Positions 8,368 through 16,565 of a DNA stretch of 64,000 bases are shown here, in pieces. Source of the DNA: Pararhodobacter aggregans (lineage in GTDB: Bacteria > Pseudomonadota > Alphaproteobacteria > Rhodobacterales > Rhodobacteraceae); the NCBI RefSeq assembly GCF_003075525.1, contig NZ_QDDR01000007.1, positions 1 to 64,000 on the forward strand, read 5' to 3'. How positions within the stretch are numbered: position 1 is the stretch's first letter; every line of letters starts with the position of its first letter. The position numbers and the translations under genes were made by a program. Below the pieces are notes generated by a model, which ran no database searches, was not told the origin of the DNA, and saw nothing but the letters and a program-made list of their open reading frames with translations.

Positions 8368-8933
8368 CTGTCCAGGCACTCCCTCAGGCGCAGCAGGCCC
8401 CGGCGCAACCACGTCCGCATCGTGTTCAGCGGCACGCCGTGGCGTTCGGCGAGGTCTACATATGAGAGCCCTTGCAGATAGGCACCCTTGATCGCAAGGG
8501 CGCGGTCATTTTCCAGCTCGTCGAAGCAATCGACAACGCGCCGCGCCTCGCCCTGGGCGATGAGGCCGGCTTCGGCCCCGACCGCCGTGTCGGCGATACG
8601 GTCCAGCGGGTCCTGCCCGTCCTCGTCGCGCGCGACCTCCTGACGGAACCCGGCGCGTTCGGGCCGGGCCCGCAGCCGGTCCAGCGCGTGATTGCGGGCC
8701 ACGGCAATGAGCCAGCTCATGCCCGCCCCCCGTTCGGGGCGGTACTGGGCGGATCGTTGCCAGACCCTTATGAAAACTTCCTGCATGGCGTCATCCACCT
8801 CGGCTCTGTTGCCGAGGATACGGGTCAGCACGCCGGATAGTTTCGCGGCGGTGGCGGCATAGAGCGCCTCGAAGGCGGAACGGTCCCCCCCGGCGACGCG
8901 TTGCAGCAAAAGGCTGATCTGGTCGACCGTCAC
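8364..8933 (-). CDS. ECF-family RNA polymerase sigma factor
   Basis: 189 aa with sigma region 2 (FEALYAATAAKLSGVLTRIL, DDAMQEVFIRVW, then SWLIAVARNHALDRLR) and region 4 (LQGLSYVDLAERHGVPLN then TMRTWLRRGLLRLRECL). The GTG at 8931-8933 is taken as start because GGAGGAA precedes it; the first AUG further upstream has no ribosome site. It directs polymerase to a small regulon, inferred to include the downstream fasciclin gene. By gene order the closest functional analogy is SigK. CGTAAC occurs upstream of both this gene (9011-9016) and the fasciclin gene (7612-7617), but is too short to call a promoter. Confidence 0.92.
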   Translation of the reverse strand: MTVDQISLLLQRVAGGDRSAFEALYAATAAKLSGVLTRILGNRAEVDDAMQEVFIRVWQRSAQYRPERGAGMSWLIAVARNHALDRLRARPERAGFRQEVARDEDGQDPLDRIADTAVGAEAGLIAQGEARRVVDCFDELENDRALAIKGAYLQGLSYVDLAERHGVPLNTMRTWLRRGLLRLRECLDR

Positions 8934-9062
8934 ATTTCCTCCGTTCTGGCGGCCTCGGCTCGGGCGCCTTGTTCCGGGCATGGCCCGGCTCAAAGCTAGA
9001 GCCCGGCGACGTTACGTCCAGAGGATTTGCCGCTGGACAGCGGGAAGAGTGGCGAGTACCAA

Positions 9063-9098
9063 ATTCCAGATAGAGAATGCCATTCCAAGGGGGGAATG
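9063..9098. promoter_or_regulatory. Clustered ATTC/GAAT half-sites: candidate IclR operator
   Basis: GAATG C CATTC (9075-9085) is a perfect palindrome, and CATTCC (9081-9086) also pairs with GGAATG (9093-9098); a further ATTCC starts at 9063. The sites cover the leader and ribosome site of the iclR gene, so binding would fit autorepression and control of the following operon. Inference from symmetry and position. Confidence 0.55.
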
Positions 9099-9102
9099 CC
9101 GC

Positions 9103-9900
9103 TTGAGCGACGAGGCCGCCTTGCAGCGTCCGGTGGGGGCGCTGGTGCATGCGCTGCGCATCCTGCGGCACCTCTCGGCCCTGGGTCGGCCTGCGGGCGT
9201 CAACGCCATTTCCCGCGCCACCGGCGTCAGCCCCTCCACCTGTTTCAACCTCCTGCGGACCTTGGCGGCCGAGGGGCTGGTGACCTTCGACGCGGGCGAC
9301 AAGACCTATCGCCCCGGTCTGGGGCTGGTCGAACTGGCGGTGGGCGTGCTGGGCACCAACCCCGGCGACCTGATCCGCCCGGAACTGGAACGCCTCGCCC
9401 GTCAGTACCGCGTGCTGATGTGCCTGTGGCACATCACCGGCGACGACCGCATCGTCCTGATCGAACGCGCTTTCGAGCCCGCCGCGACCCGCGTGGACCT
9501 GCCGCTGGGCAAGCGCCTGCCCGCCTATACCGGCGGCGTCGGCCGGGTGCTGGCCGCCCAGCGCGGCCTGCCCGAGGCCGAGATCCGCCGCCATTACGAC
9601 GCGCTGCGCTGGGAAAGCCCGCCGCCCGATTTCGCCGCCTACCGCGCCAGTATCGAGGCCGCGGGCCGCGACGGCTATGCCGAGGATCTGGGCCAGCTCT
9701 ATGTCGGTGTCGATGTGGTCGGCGCGCTGATCGTGGATGCCGCGGGTCAGGCGCGCTATGGTATGTCCAGCATCTCGTTGGCCGGGCAGATGGATGATGA
9801 CGCCCGCCGCGCCATCGGCGAGGATCTGGTCCAGACCTGCCGCCGCATCGGCCATGCGCTATTCGCCGCGCCAGATGGCGCGTTTCCCGTTTCGACCTGA
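9103..9900 (+). CDS. IclR family transcriptional regulator
   Basis: 265 aa. N-terminal winged helix (VHALRILRHLSALG, GVNAISRATGVSPSTCFNLL, then EGLVTFD) followed by the IclR effector domain (YRVLMCLWHITGDDRIVLIE, LPAYTGGVGRVLAA). The start is taken as TTG at 9103, eight bases after an AAGGGGGG ribosome site; the upstream frame overlaps the divergent sigma factor promoter. Its stop lies 12 bases before the fused beta-oxidation gene, so it is probably co-transcribed with and controls that operon, responding to an acyl-CoA or dicarboxylate. Confidence 0.9.
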   Translation: MSDEAALQRPVGALVHALRILRHLSALGRPAGVNAISRATGVSPSTCFNLLRTLAAEGLVTFDAGDKTYRPGLGLVELAVGVLGTNPGDLIRPELERLARQYRVLMCLWHITGDDRIVLIERAFEPAATRVDLPLGKRLPAYTGGVGRVLAAQRGLPEAEIRRHYDALRWESPPPDFAAYRASIEAAGRDGYAEDLGQLYVGVDVVGALIVDAAGQARYGMSSISLAGQMDDDARRAIGEDLVQTCRRIGHALFAAPDGAFPVST

Positions 9901-9912
9901 GAGGAGTCCGTG

Positions 9913-11997
9913 ATGGAAGGTCCCGTCCGCTATGAATCCCACGGCGATATCGCCGTGATCCGCATCGACAACCCGCCGGTGAACGCCACCAGCCACGCGG
10001 TGCGTGAAGGGCTTGTCGCTGCCGCCGCGCACTTCGCCGCCTCGCCCGAGAAGGTCGCGGTGCTGGTGGCCGAGGGGCGCACCTTCATCGCCGGGGCCGA
10101 TATCACCGAATTCGGCAAGACCCCGAAGGAGCCGCATCTGCCCGATGTGATCCACCGGATCGAGGCCAGCGAAAAGCCGGTGGTCTGCGTGATCCACGGC
10201 ACGGCGCTGGGTGGCGGGTTCGAGGTGGCGCTGGGCTGTCATTACCGGGTGATGCTGAAAGGCGCGCGGATCGGCCTGCCCGAGGTCAATCTGGGCCTGC
10301 TGCCCGGCGCCGGCGGTACGCAGCGCCTGCCGCGGCTGATCGGCATCGTGCCCGCGTCCGAGATCTTCACCTCGGCCGCGCAGGTCAAGGCCGAGGATTG
10401 TCTGGCGCTGGGGATCGTCGACGAACTCTCGACCGCCGACCCCTTCGAGGCCGGGATGACCTTCGCTCGCAAGGTTCTGGCCGAGGGCCTGCAGGTGCGC
10501 CGGGTCAGCGAGATGTCGGTGCCGCCGACCGATGCCGAGGCGCTGGCGGCGCTGAAGAAGAAGGTGGCGAAGGCCAACCCCGGCCATGTCTGCCACCTGC
10601 GCGCCATCGACACGGCGGTCGAGGGCACCAGACTGCCCTTCGCCGAGGGGATGAAGCTGGAACGCGCGGCCTTCTGGGACATGATGCAGACCCCCCAGCG
10701 CGCCGCCATGATCCACGCCTTCTTCAGCGAGCGGAAGGTGGCCTCGCTGCCCGAGTTGAAGGGCGTGGAGCCGCGCAAGCTGGCGCAGATCGGCGTGATC
10801 GGCGGCGGCACGATGGGCGGCGGCATCGCCGTCTCCTGCCTGCTGAACGGGCTCTCGGTGGTGCTGATCGAACGCGACGCCGAAGCGGTCGAGAAGGCGC
10901 ATAACGGCATCGCCCGCACGCTCGCGGACAGCGTGAAGCGCGGCAAGCTGGGGGCGGATGCGCGCGACATGCTGCTGGCCGACAAGCTCTTGGTGACCGA
11001 CGATTACGCCAGATTGTCCAACGCCGATCTGGTGATCGAGGCGGTCTTCGAGTCGATGGAGGTGAAGAAGGATGTCTTCACCAAGCTCGATGCCGTCTGC
11101 AAGCCGGGCGCGGTGCTGGCCACGAACACCTCGTATCTGGACGTGGACGAGATCGCCGCCATGACCAAACGCCCCGAGGATGTGATCGGCCTGCATTTCT
11201 TCAGCCCGGCGCATGTCATGCGGCTTTTGGAAATCGTGGTCGCCGCCAAGACCGCCAAGGATGTCGTGGCCACCGGCTTCGCGCTGGCCAAGGCGCTGAA
11301 GAAGGTCCCGGTCCGCGCCGGTGTCTGCGACGGGTTCATCGGCAACCGCATCCTCAAGACCTATCGCACGGCGGCCGATATCATGGTGCTGGAAGGCGCC
11401 TCGCCCTTCCAGGTGGACAAGGCGCTGGAGGATTTCGGCTTCGCCATGGGGCCCTATGCGGTGGCCGACCTTGCGGGCATCGACATCGGCTACCTGACCC
11501 GCAAGCGTCTGGCGCCGACCCGCAAGCCGGGCGAGCGTTGGGGCGAATGGGGCGATGTGCTGTACGAAATGGGCCGGCTGGGTCGCAAGACCGGCCACGG
11601 ACATTATGTTTACGACGAAGCCAGCCCCAAGGGCCGCCCCGACCCCGAGGTCGAGGAGATCATCGCCCGCGAGCGCAACGCCAAGGGGATCACGCCGCGC
11701 AGCTTCACCGACGCGGAGATCGTCGAGCGCTACATGGCGGCGATGATAAACGAGGGCGCCAAGGTGGTGGGCGAGGGGATCGCGCTGCGCCCGCTCGACG
11801 TGGATGTGACCAAGCTCTTCGGCTACGGTTTCCCGCGTTTCCGGGGCGGGCCGATGCATTACGCCGATGCCGTGGGGCTGGACAAGGTGCTGGCCAGCGT
11901 CGAGGCGGCCTATCAGGCGGGCGACGCGATCTTCGAACCCGCGCCGCTGCTGACGAAACTGGTGGCCGAGGGCAAGACCTTCGCCGATCTGAACTGA
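9913..11997 (+). CDS. Bifunctional enoyl-CoA hydratase / 3-hydroxyacyl-CoA dehydrogenase (PimF-like)
   Basis: 694 aa. Residues ~1-190 are a crotonase domain (AGADITEFGK, GTALGGGFEVALGCHYRV, LPEVNLGLLPGAGGTQRLPR with both catalytic glutamate contexts). From about residue 293 comes a 3-hydroxyacyl-CoA dehydrogenase (IGVIGGGTMGGGIA, then GLHFFSPAHVMRLLEIV) with two C-terminal dehydrogenase domains (FIGNRILKTY; GFPRFRGGPMHYAD). It carries out the second and third steps of beta-oxidation. Starts at ATG 9913 six bases after GAGGAG. With the thiolase and two acyl-CoA dehydrogenases behind it, the order matches pimF-B-C-D of dicarboxylate degradation in Rhodopseudomonas. Confidence 0.94.
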   Translation: MEGPVRYESHGDIAVIRIDNPPVNATSHAVREGLVAAAAHFAASPEKVAVLVAEGRTFIAGADITEFGKTPKEPHLPDVIHRIEASEKPVVCVIHGTALGGGFEVALGCHYRVMLKGARIGLPEVNLGLLPGAGGTQRLPRLIGIVPASEIFTSAAQVKAEDCLALGIVDELSTADPFEAGMTFARKVLAEGLQVRRVSEMSVPPTDAEALAALKKKVAKANPGHVCHLRAIDTAVEGTRLPFAEGMKLERAAFWDMMQTPQRAAMIHAFFSERKVASLPELKGVEPRKLAQIGVIGGGTMGGGIAVSCLLNGLSVVLIERDAEAVEKAHNGIARTLADSVKRGKLGADARDMLLADKLLVTDDYARLSNADLVIEAVFESMEVKKDVFTKLDAVCKPGAVLATNTSYLDVDEIAAMTKRPEDVIGLHFFSPAHVMRLLEIVVAAKTAKDVVATGFALAKALKKVPVRAGVCDGFIGNRILKTYRTAADIMVLEGASPFQVDKALEDFGFAMGPYAVADLAGIDIGYLTRKRLAPTRKPGERWGEWGDVLYEMGRLGRKTGHGHYVYDEASPKGRPDPEVEEIIARERNAKGITPRSFTDAEIVERYMAAMINEGAKVVGEGIALRPLDVDVTKLFGYGFPRFRGGPMHYADAVGLDKVLASVEAAYQAGDAIFEPAPLLTKLVAEGKTFADLN

Positions 11998-12051
11998 CCA
12001 ACGGGGCGCGCCCCGCGCGGCGCGCCTTTCCCCCGGGGAGGAGCAAGAACC

Positions 12052-13227
12052 ATGCGTGAAGCCGTCATCGTTTCCACCGCCCGCACCGCCATCGGCAAGG
12101 CCTATCGCGGCGCCTTCAACAAGACCCATGGCGTGACCATCGCCGCCCATGCCGCGCGCCATGCCGTGGACCGCGCGGGGATCGACCCGGCGCTGATCGA
12201 GGATTCGATCTGGGGCTGCGCGCTGCCCGAAAACGTCACCGGCGGCAACATGGCCCGCCAGGTGGTGATCCGCGCCGGCCTGCCGGTCAGCGTGGCGGGC
12301 ACCACGGTGAACCGCTTCTGCGCCAGCGGGTTGCAGGCCATCGCCATGGGCGCCCACATGATAACCCAGGAAAGCGCGCGTGCCATGCTGGTGGGGGGCG
12401 TCGAAAGCATCAGCCTCAACCAGCCGAGCCCCCGGAACGCACCCGAGCCGTGGATCCTCGAACACAAGCCGGAACTCTATCTGCCGATGATCGACACCGC
12501 CGATATCGTCGCCCAGCGCTATGGCGTCAGCCGCGAGGCGCAGGACGAATACGCGCTGCGCTCGCAGCAGCGGATCGCGGCGGCGCAGGCGGGCGGGATC
12601 TTCGCCGATGAAATCGTGCCGATGGACGTGATGATGGGCGTTCAGGACAAGGTGACGAAGGAGATCAGCGAGAAAGCGGTGACGCTGACCCAGGACGAAT
12701 GCAACCGGCCGTCGACCACGCTCGACGGGCTGGCCTCGCTCGACCCCGTGCGCGGCCCCGGCAATTTCGTCACGGCGGGCAACGCCAGCCAGCTTTCGGA
12801 CGGCGCCGCCTCGCTGGTGCTGATGGAAGCCAGGGAGGCCGAGCAACTGGGCCTCGAACCCCTCGGCGCCTTCCGCGGTTTCGCCGTCGCGGGCTGCGAG
12901 CCTGACGAGATGGGCGTGGGGCCGATCTATGCCGTGCCGCGGCTGCTGGACCGGGCGGGGCTGATCGTCGACGACATCGACCTGTGGGAATTGAACGAGG
13001 CCTTCGCCAGCCAGTGCCTTTACTGCCGCGACCAGCTGGGCATCGACCCCGAGAAATACAACGTCAATGGCGGCTCGATCGCCATCGGCCACCCCTACGG
13101 CATGTCGGGGGCGCGGATGGCGGGGCATATCCTGCTGGAAGGCCGCCGCCGCAAGGCGAAATGGGGCGTCGTCACCATGTGCATCGGCGGCGGCGCCGGG
13201 GCCGCGGGCCTGTTCGAGATCTTCTGA
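12052..13227 (+). CDS. Acetyl-CoA acyltransferase (thiolase, PimB-like)
   Basis: 391 aa degradative thiolase. The nucleophilic Cys is in [11 protein letters not shown] (about Cys 89), the second active-site pair lies in [17 protein letters not shown] (His) and [10 protein letters not shown] (Cys), and [10 protein letters not shown] is the conserved NEAF box. It cleaves 3-oxoacyl-CoA to acetyl-CoA and a shortened acyl-CoA. GGGGAGGAG precedes the ATG. A GGCGCGCC-rich hairpin lies in the 54-base gap after the fused gene and may tune or protect the message. Confidence 0.95.
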   Translation: MREAVIVSTARTAIGKAYRGAFNKTHGVTIAAHAARHAVDRAGIDPALIEDSIWGCALPENVTGGNMARQVVIRAGLPVSVAGTTVNRFCASGLQAIAMGAHMITQESARAMLVGGVESISLNQPSPRNAPEPWILEHKPELYLPMIDTADIVAQRYGVSREAQDEYALRSQQRIAAAQAGGIFADEIVPMDVMMGVQDKVTKEISEKAVTLTQDECNRPSTTLDGLASLDPVRGPGNFVTAGNASQLSDGAASLVLMEAREAEQLGLEPLGAFRGFAVAGCEPDEMGVGPIYAVPRLLDRAGLIVDDIDLWELNEAFASQCLYCRDQLGIDPEKYNVNGGSIAIGHPYGMSGARMAGHILLEGRRRKAKWGVVTMCIGGGAGAAGLFEIF

Positions 13228-13238
13228 GGGAGGAAGTC

Positions 13239-14429
13239 ATGGACCTGAACTATACCGCCGAGGAAATGGCCTTCCGCGAGGAAGTCCGCGCCTTCCTCAA
13301 GGCCAAGCTCCCGCCCGAGATCGCCGCCAAGGTCGCCTCGGCCACCCAGCTGAGCAAGGCCGATTACGACCTCTGGCATCTGGCGCTGGCCGAGCAGGGC
13401 TATCTCTCCGGTCCCTGGCCGAAGAAATTCGGCGGTCAGGAATGGTCGGCCGTGCAGAAACACATCTTCGAGGAGGAATGCGCACTGGCCCATGCGCCGC
13501 GCATCGTCCCCTTCGGCGTGGCGATGCTGGCCCCGGTGCTGCAGGCCTTCGGCTCGAAGGAGCAGCAGGATTACTACCTGCCCCGTATCCTGTCGGGCGA
13601 GGATTGGTGGTGCCAGGGCTATTCCGAACCCGGCGCGGGCTCGGATCTGGCCTCGCTCAAGACCCGCGCGGTGCGGGAGGGAGATCATTACATCGTCAAC
13701 GGGCAGAAGACCTGGACCACGCTGGGTCAATACGCCAACAAGATCTTCTGCCTCGTGCGCACCGGGACCGAGGGCAAGCCGCAGGAAGGCATCAGCTTCC
13801 TGCTGATCGACATGGAGACCCCCGGGATCGAGGTCCGGCCGATCATCCTGATCGACGGCGAGCATGAGGTGAACGAGGTCTGGTTCACCGATGTGAAGGT
13901 CCCGGTCGAGAACCTGGTCGGCAAGGAGAACGAGGGCTGGACCTATGCCAAATACCTGCTGACCCATGAACGGACCGGCATTGCGGGCGTGGGCGGCACC
14001 AATGCCGGGCTGCAGGCGCTGAAGCGGCTGGCGCATAGCGAGATGCAGCACGGCCGTCCGCTGATCGAGGATCCGCTCTTCGCCGCGCGGCTGGCCCGGT
14101 TCGAGATCGAGCTGATGGCCATGGCCACCTTCAACCTGCGCACCGTGGCGGGCGCCGATGCGGGCAAGGCGCCCGGGGCGGAAAGTTCGATGCTGAAGAT
14201 CAAGGGCTCGATCATGCGCCAGCAGATCAACGATCTGGCCCGGCGCGCGGTGGGCCCCTGGGCCATGCCCTTCGTGTCCGAACAGATGGAGGGGAACCTC
14301 TACCACCCGGGGCCGGACTATTCGGCCAAGGCGTCGAACGTGTACCTCAACAACCGCAAGATCTCGATCTATGGCGGGTCGAACGAGGTGCAGCGCGGGA
14401 TCATTACCAAGGCCATTCTGGGGCTCTGA
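13239..14429 (+). CDS. Acyl-CoA dehydrogenase (PimC-like large subunit)
   Basis: 396 aa FAD enzyme. Visible marks: an N-terminal helical domain starting MDLNYTAEEMAFREEVRAF, the FAD/substrate segment WWCQGYSEPGAGSDLASLKT, the NGQKTWTT beta-domain motif, and C-terminal IYGGSNEVQRGIITKAILGL with the usual glutamate region. The start follows GGGAGGAAG. It oxidises acyl-CoA to 2-enoyl-CoA and passes electrons to EtfAB (etfA is at the window start). Pairing with the following shorter dehydrogenase resembles the two-subunit pimeloyl-CoA dehydrogenase. Confidence 0.94.
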   Translation: MDLNYTAEEMAFREEVRAFLKAKLPPEIAAKVASATQLSKADYDLWHLALAEQGYLSGPWPKKFGGQEWSAVQKHIFEEECALAHAPRIVPFGVAMLAPVLQAFGSKEQQDYYLPRILSGEDWWCQGYSEPGAGSDLASLKTRAVREGDHYIVNGQKTWTTLGQYANKIFCLVRTGTEGKPQEGISFLLIDMETPGIEVRPIILIDGEHEVNEVWFTDVKVPVENLVGKENEGWTYAKYLLTHERTGIAGVGGTNAGLQALKRLAHSEMQHGRPLIEDPLFAARLARFEIELMAMATFNLRTVAGADAGKAPGAESSMLKIKGSIMRQQINDLARRAVGPWAMPFVSEQMEGNLYHPGPDYSAKASNVYLNNRKISIYGGSNEVQRGIITKAILGL

Positions 14430-14444
14430 GGGGGGGGCGGAACC

Positions 14445-15458
14445 ATGGATTTCAACCATACCGAAGAACGCCGGATGCTGGCCGATTCGCTGCGCCGCTC
14501 CTTGGAGCGCGGGGCGGATTGGGCGGCGCTGGCCGAGCTGGGGGTGCTGGGCGCGCTCTTTACCGAGGACGAGGGCGGCTTCGGCGGCCAGGGCTTCGAC
14601 ATCGCCGTGATCTTCGAGGAACTGGGCCGCGCCGGATCGGACGCCCCGGTGCTGGAGGCGGGGCTGGCGGGCGGGCTGATCGCCGACGCGGGCCGTGCCG
14701 ATCTGGTGGAACGGATCATCGGCGGCGACCTCAAGGTCGCGCTGGCCCATGCCGAGCCGGGGATGCGCTATGACCTCGGGCCGGTCTCGGCCTCGGTCCA
14801 TGACGGGCATCTGTCCGGGCGCAAGAGCTTCGCCACCAATGCCGAGGGCGCCGATCTGCTGGTCGTCTCGGCCGTCGCGCAGGGCAAGACCGCGCTCTTC
14901 CTCGTCGATCCGAAAGCGCAGGGCGTGACGCTACACACCACGCCCGCGTTGATGGGCGGCACGATCAGCGAGATCACCTTCGACCGCGCCCCGGCCGAGC
15001 CTCTGGGCGATGCCGGAACGCTGGAGGCCCGTGTCGCCGCCGCCACGCTCGCGGTCTGCGCCGATGCGCTGGGGGCGATGGAGACGGCCAAGGCGATGAC
15101 GCTGGACTACCTGCGCACCCGCAAGCAATTCGGCGTGCCGATCGGCAAGTTCCAGGCGCTGCAACACCGCATGGCCGATGTCGCCATCGAGATCGAGATG
15201 GCGCGCTCGGCGCTCATCAACCTTGCCGGGCACCTGAGCGCCCCGGCGCCGACCCGCGACCGGCATGTGAGCGCCGCGAAGAACCTGATCGGCCGCGTGG
15301 CCAGACTGGTGGCGGAAGAGGCGATCCAGATGCATGGCGGCATCGCCATGACCGAGGAATACGCGCTTTCGGACGTGGCCCGCCGTCTGGTCGCCGTCGA
15401 TCACCGTTTCGGCGACGAGGATTGGCATCTGGCCCGGTTCATGAAGCTTTCGGCATGA
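14445..15458 (+). CDS. Acyl-CoA dehydrogenase, small subunit type (PimD-like)
   Basis: 337 aa, shorter than the usual ~380. The N-terminal helical region between RRSLERGADW and LAELGVLGALFTEDEGGFGG lacks about 20-40 residues seen in relatives. The FAD-binding loop is divergent (HAEPGMRYDLG where ordinary dehydrogenases have a PGAGSD-type motif). The C-terminus keeps RTRKQFGVPIGKFQALQHRM and EAIQMHGGIAMTEEYALS. It probably forms a heteromer with the preceding dehydrogenase, in which one subunit may be structural. Starts 15 bases after it and overlaps the next gene by ATGA. Confidence 0.9.
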   Translation: MDFNHTEERRMLADSLRRSLERGADWAALAELGVLGALFTEDEGGFGGQGFDIAVIFEELGRAGSDAPVLEAGLAGGLIADAGRADLVERIIGGDLKVALAHAEPGMRYDLGPVSASVHDGHLSGRKSFATNAEGADLLVVSAVAQGKTALFLVDPKAQGVTLHTTPALMGGTISEITFDRAPAEPLGDAGTLEARVAAATLAVCADALGAMETAKAMTLDYLRTRKQFGVPIGKFQALQHRMADVAIEIEMARSALINLAGHLSAPAPTRDRHVSAAKNLIGRVARLVAEEAIQMHGGIAMTEEYALSDVARRLVAVDHRFGDEDWHLARFMKLSA

Positions 15459-15850
15459 ATGACGCCCGCGCCCATGGTGTCACCGGCACCGCGCGTCTGC
15501 TGGGCTATACCATCGACCTCGCCCCCGAGGGGGCGACGGTCAGCATGGCCGTGACCGAGGATCACACCAACCGGCAGGGCAACCTGCACGGCGGGCTGAT
15601 CGCGACGCTGCTGGACACGGCGATGGGGGCCACCGCCAGCCATCTGCGGGGCGATGACGGGCGCGTGCCCTTCCTGACGCTCAGCCTGACGGTCAATTTT
15701 CTGGCCCCTGCGCCCCGGGGCCGGGTCAGCGCCACCGGGCGCATCACCGGCGGCGGGCACAAGACCGTGTTTGTCGAGGCCACCGCCCGGGCCGGGGATG
15801 GAACCCCGGTCGCCCATGCCGTGGGAACCTTCAAGCGGGCGGCGGGCTGA
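15455..15850 (+). CDS. Hotdog-fold thioesterase, PaaI family
   Basis: 131 aa hotdog protein. The motif NRQGNLHGGLIATLLDTAMG (about residues 37-56) is the PaaI/YbgC-type helix with the HGG turn, and the strand SLTVNFLAPAPRGRVSATGRI follows. Such enzymes release acids from acyl-CoA, often protecting CoA pools when pathway intermediates stall. Its ATG overlaps the stop of the acyl-CoA dehydrogenase gene (ATGA), tying it to the pim-like operon as the last gene. Confidence 0.9.
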   Translation: MNDARAHGVTGTARLLGYTIDLAPEGATVSMAVTEDHTNRQGNLHGGLIATLLDTAMGATASHLRGDDGRVPFLTLSLTVNFLAPAPRGRVSATGRITGGGHKTVFVEATARAGDGTPVAHAVGTFKRAAG

Positions 15851-16007
15851 GGCTCGCGACCGGCCGGGGGAACCGCCGCGCCATCGGCGACCGGCGCCGC
15901 GGAAGTCTGCAGAATCTTTGAGAATTGCGGGAACTTTCGGAACGCCGCGGCGTTGTCGCAGGATGCTCTCCAAGGGGGAGGGCATTCGACAGAGATAGGC
16001 CCCATCG

Positions 16008-16565
16008 TTGCACCCACCGACTGACGACCCGACCGCCGGGCGAACTTCCTTGCGGGTGCTGCTGCGAACCGCGACCAGCGAGGACCATGCGCGACTGGAT
16101 GCGCATATCTCGCAACTCGACCTGCGCGAGCCGGGCCCGCGCGCGGTCTATTCCCGGATCCTCTACCGCGGGACGCTCAGGGTCGGGCATGCCTGCCAAT
16201 GGCAGGCGGCCGAGGCCACGGCGCTCATGGCGCGGATGGTCGAGGCGCTGGGTCCCGACTTCCCCGACGACAATCCGTCGCACTACGATGTCCCCATCGA
16301 AGCCGATGCCGCCGCCTATGTGCTGCTCGGCTCGCAGATGGGCCTCTCGCTGCTCAGGCAGGGGCTGGCGCCCGCGCAGCGCACCGGCGCACTGGCCATG
16401 ACGCCCGATACCGCCGCCTGGACCGCCTTTTCCCAGCGCATCGCCCGCAGCGCCACCGGGACCGAAGCCGCCCGGCGCATCGTCGACGATGCCCGCCGCG
16501 TCTTTGGCATCTTTCAGGCAGAGGCCGCGACCCTTCTCACGCCCGCCGCGGAACGGACCCCATGA
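16008..16565 (+). CDS. Heme oxygenase-like protein (BphO type)
   Basis: About 185 aa. The N-terminal LRVLLRTATSEDHARLDAHI has the pattern of the heme-oxygenase first helix, with His near residue 27 as the likely proximal heme ligand. Its stop overlaps the start of the bacteriophytochrome gene by ATGA. Heme oxygenase makes biliverdin, the phytochrome chromophore, so the pairing supports the call. The start is uncertain: a TTG at 16008 with a weak GATAGG site is used, and no in-frame ATG lies near. Confidence 0.87.
   Translation: MHPPTDDPTAGRTSLRVLLRTATSEDHARLDAHISQLDLREPGPRAVYSRILYRGTLRVGHACQWQAAEATALMARMVEALGPDFPDDNPSHYDVPIEADAAAYVLLGSQMGLSLLRQGLAPAQRTGALAMTPDTAAWTAFSQRIARSATGTEAARRIVDDARRVFGIFQAEAATLLTPAAERTP

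Noticed and set aside
7612-9016. Shared CGTAAC upstream of the sigma factor and fasciclin genes as an ECF promoter
   Set aside because: Only six bases agree, distances to the start codons differ and no matching -10 box was found.
9859-13128. A very long open frame antisense to the beta-oxidation genes
   Set aside because: It mirrors the sense genes, is rich in His, Arg, Gln and Asp typical of antisense reading in GC-rich DNA, and has no ribosome site or recognisable domain.
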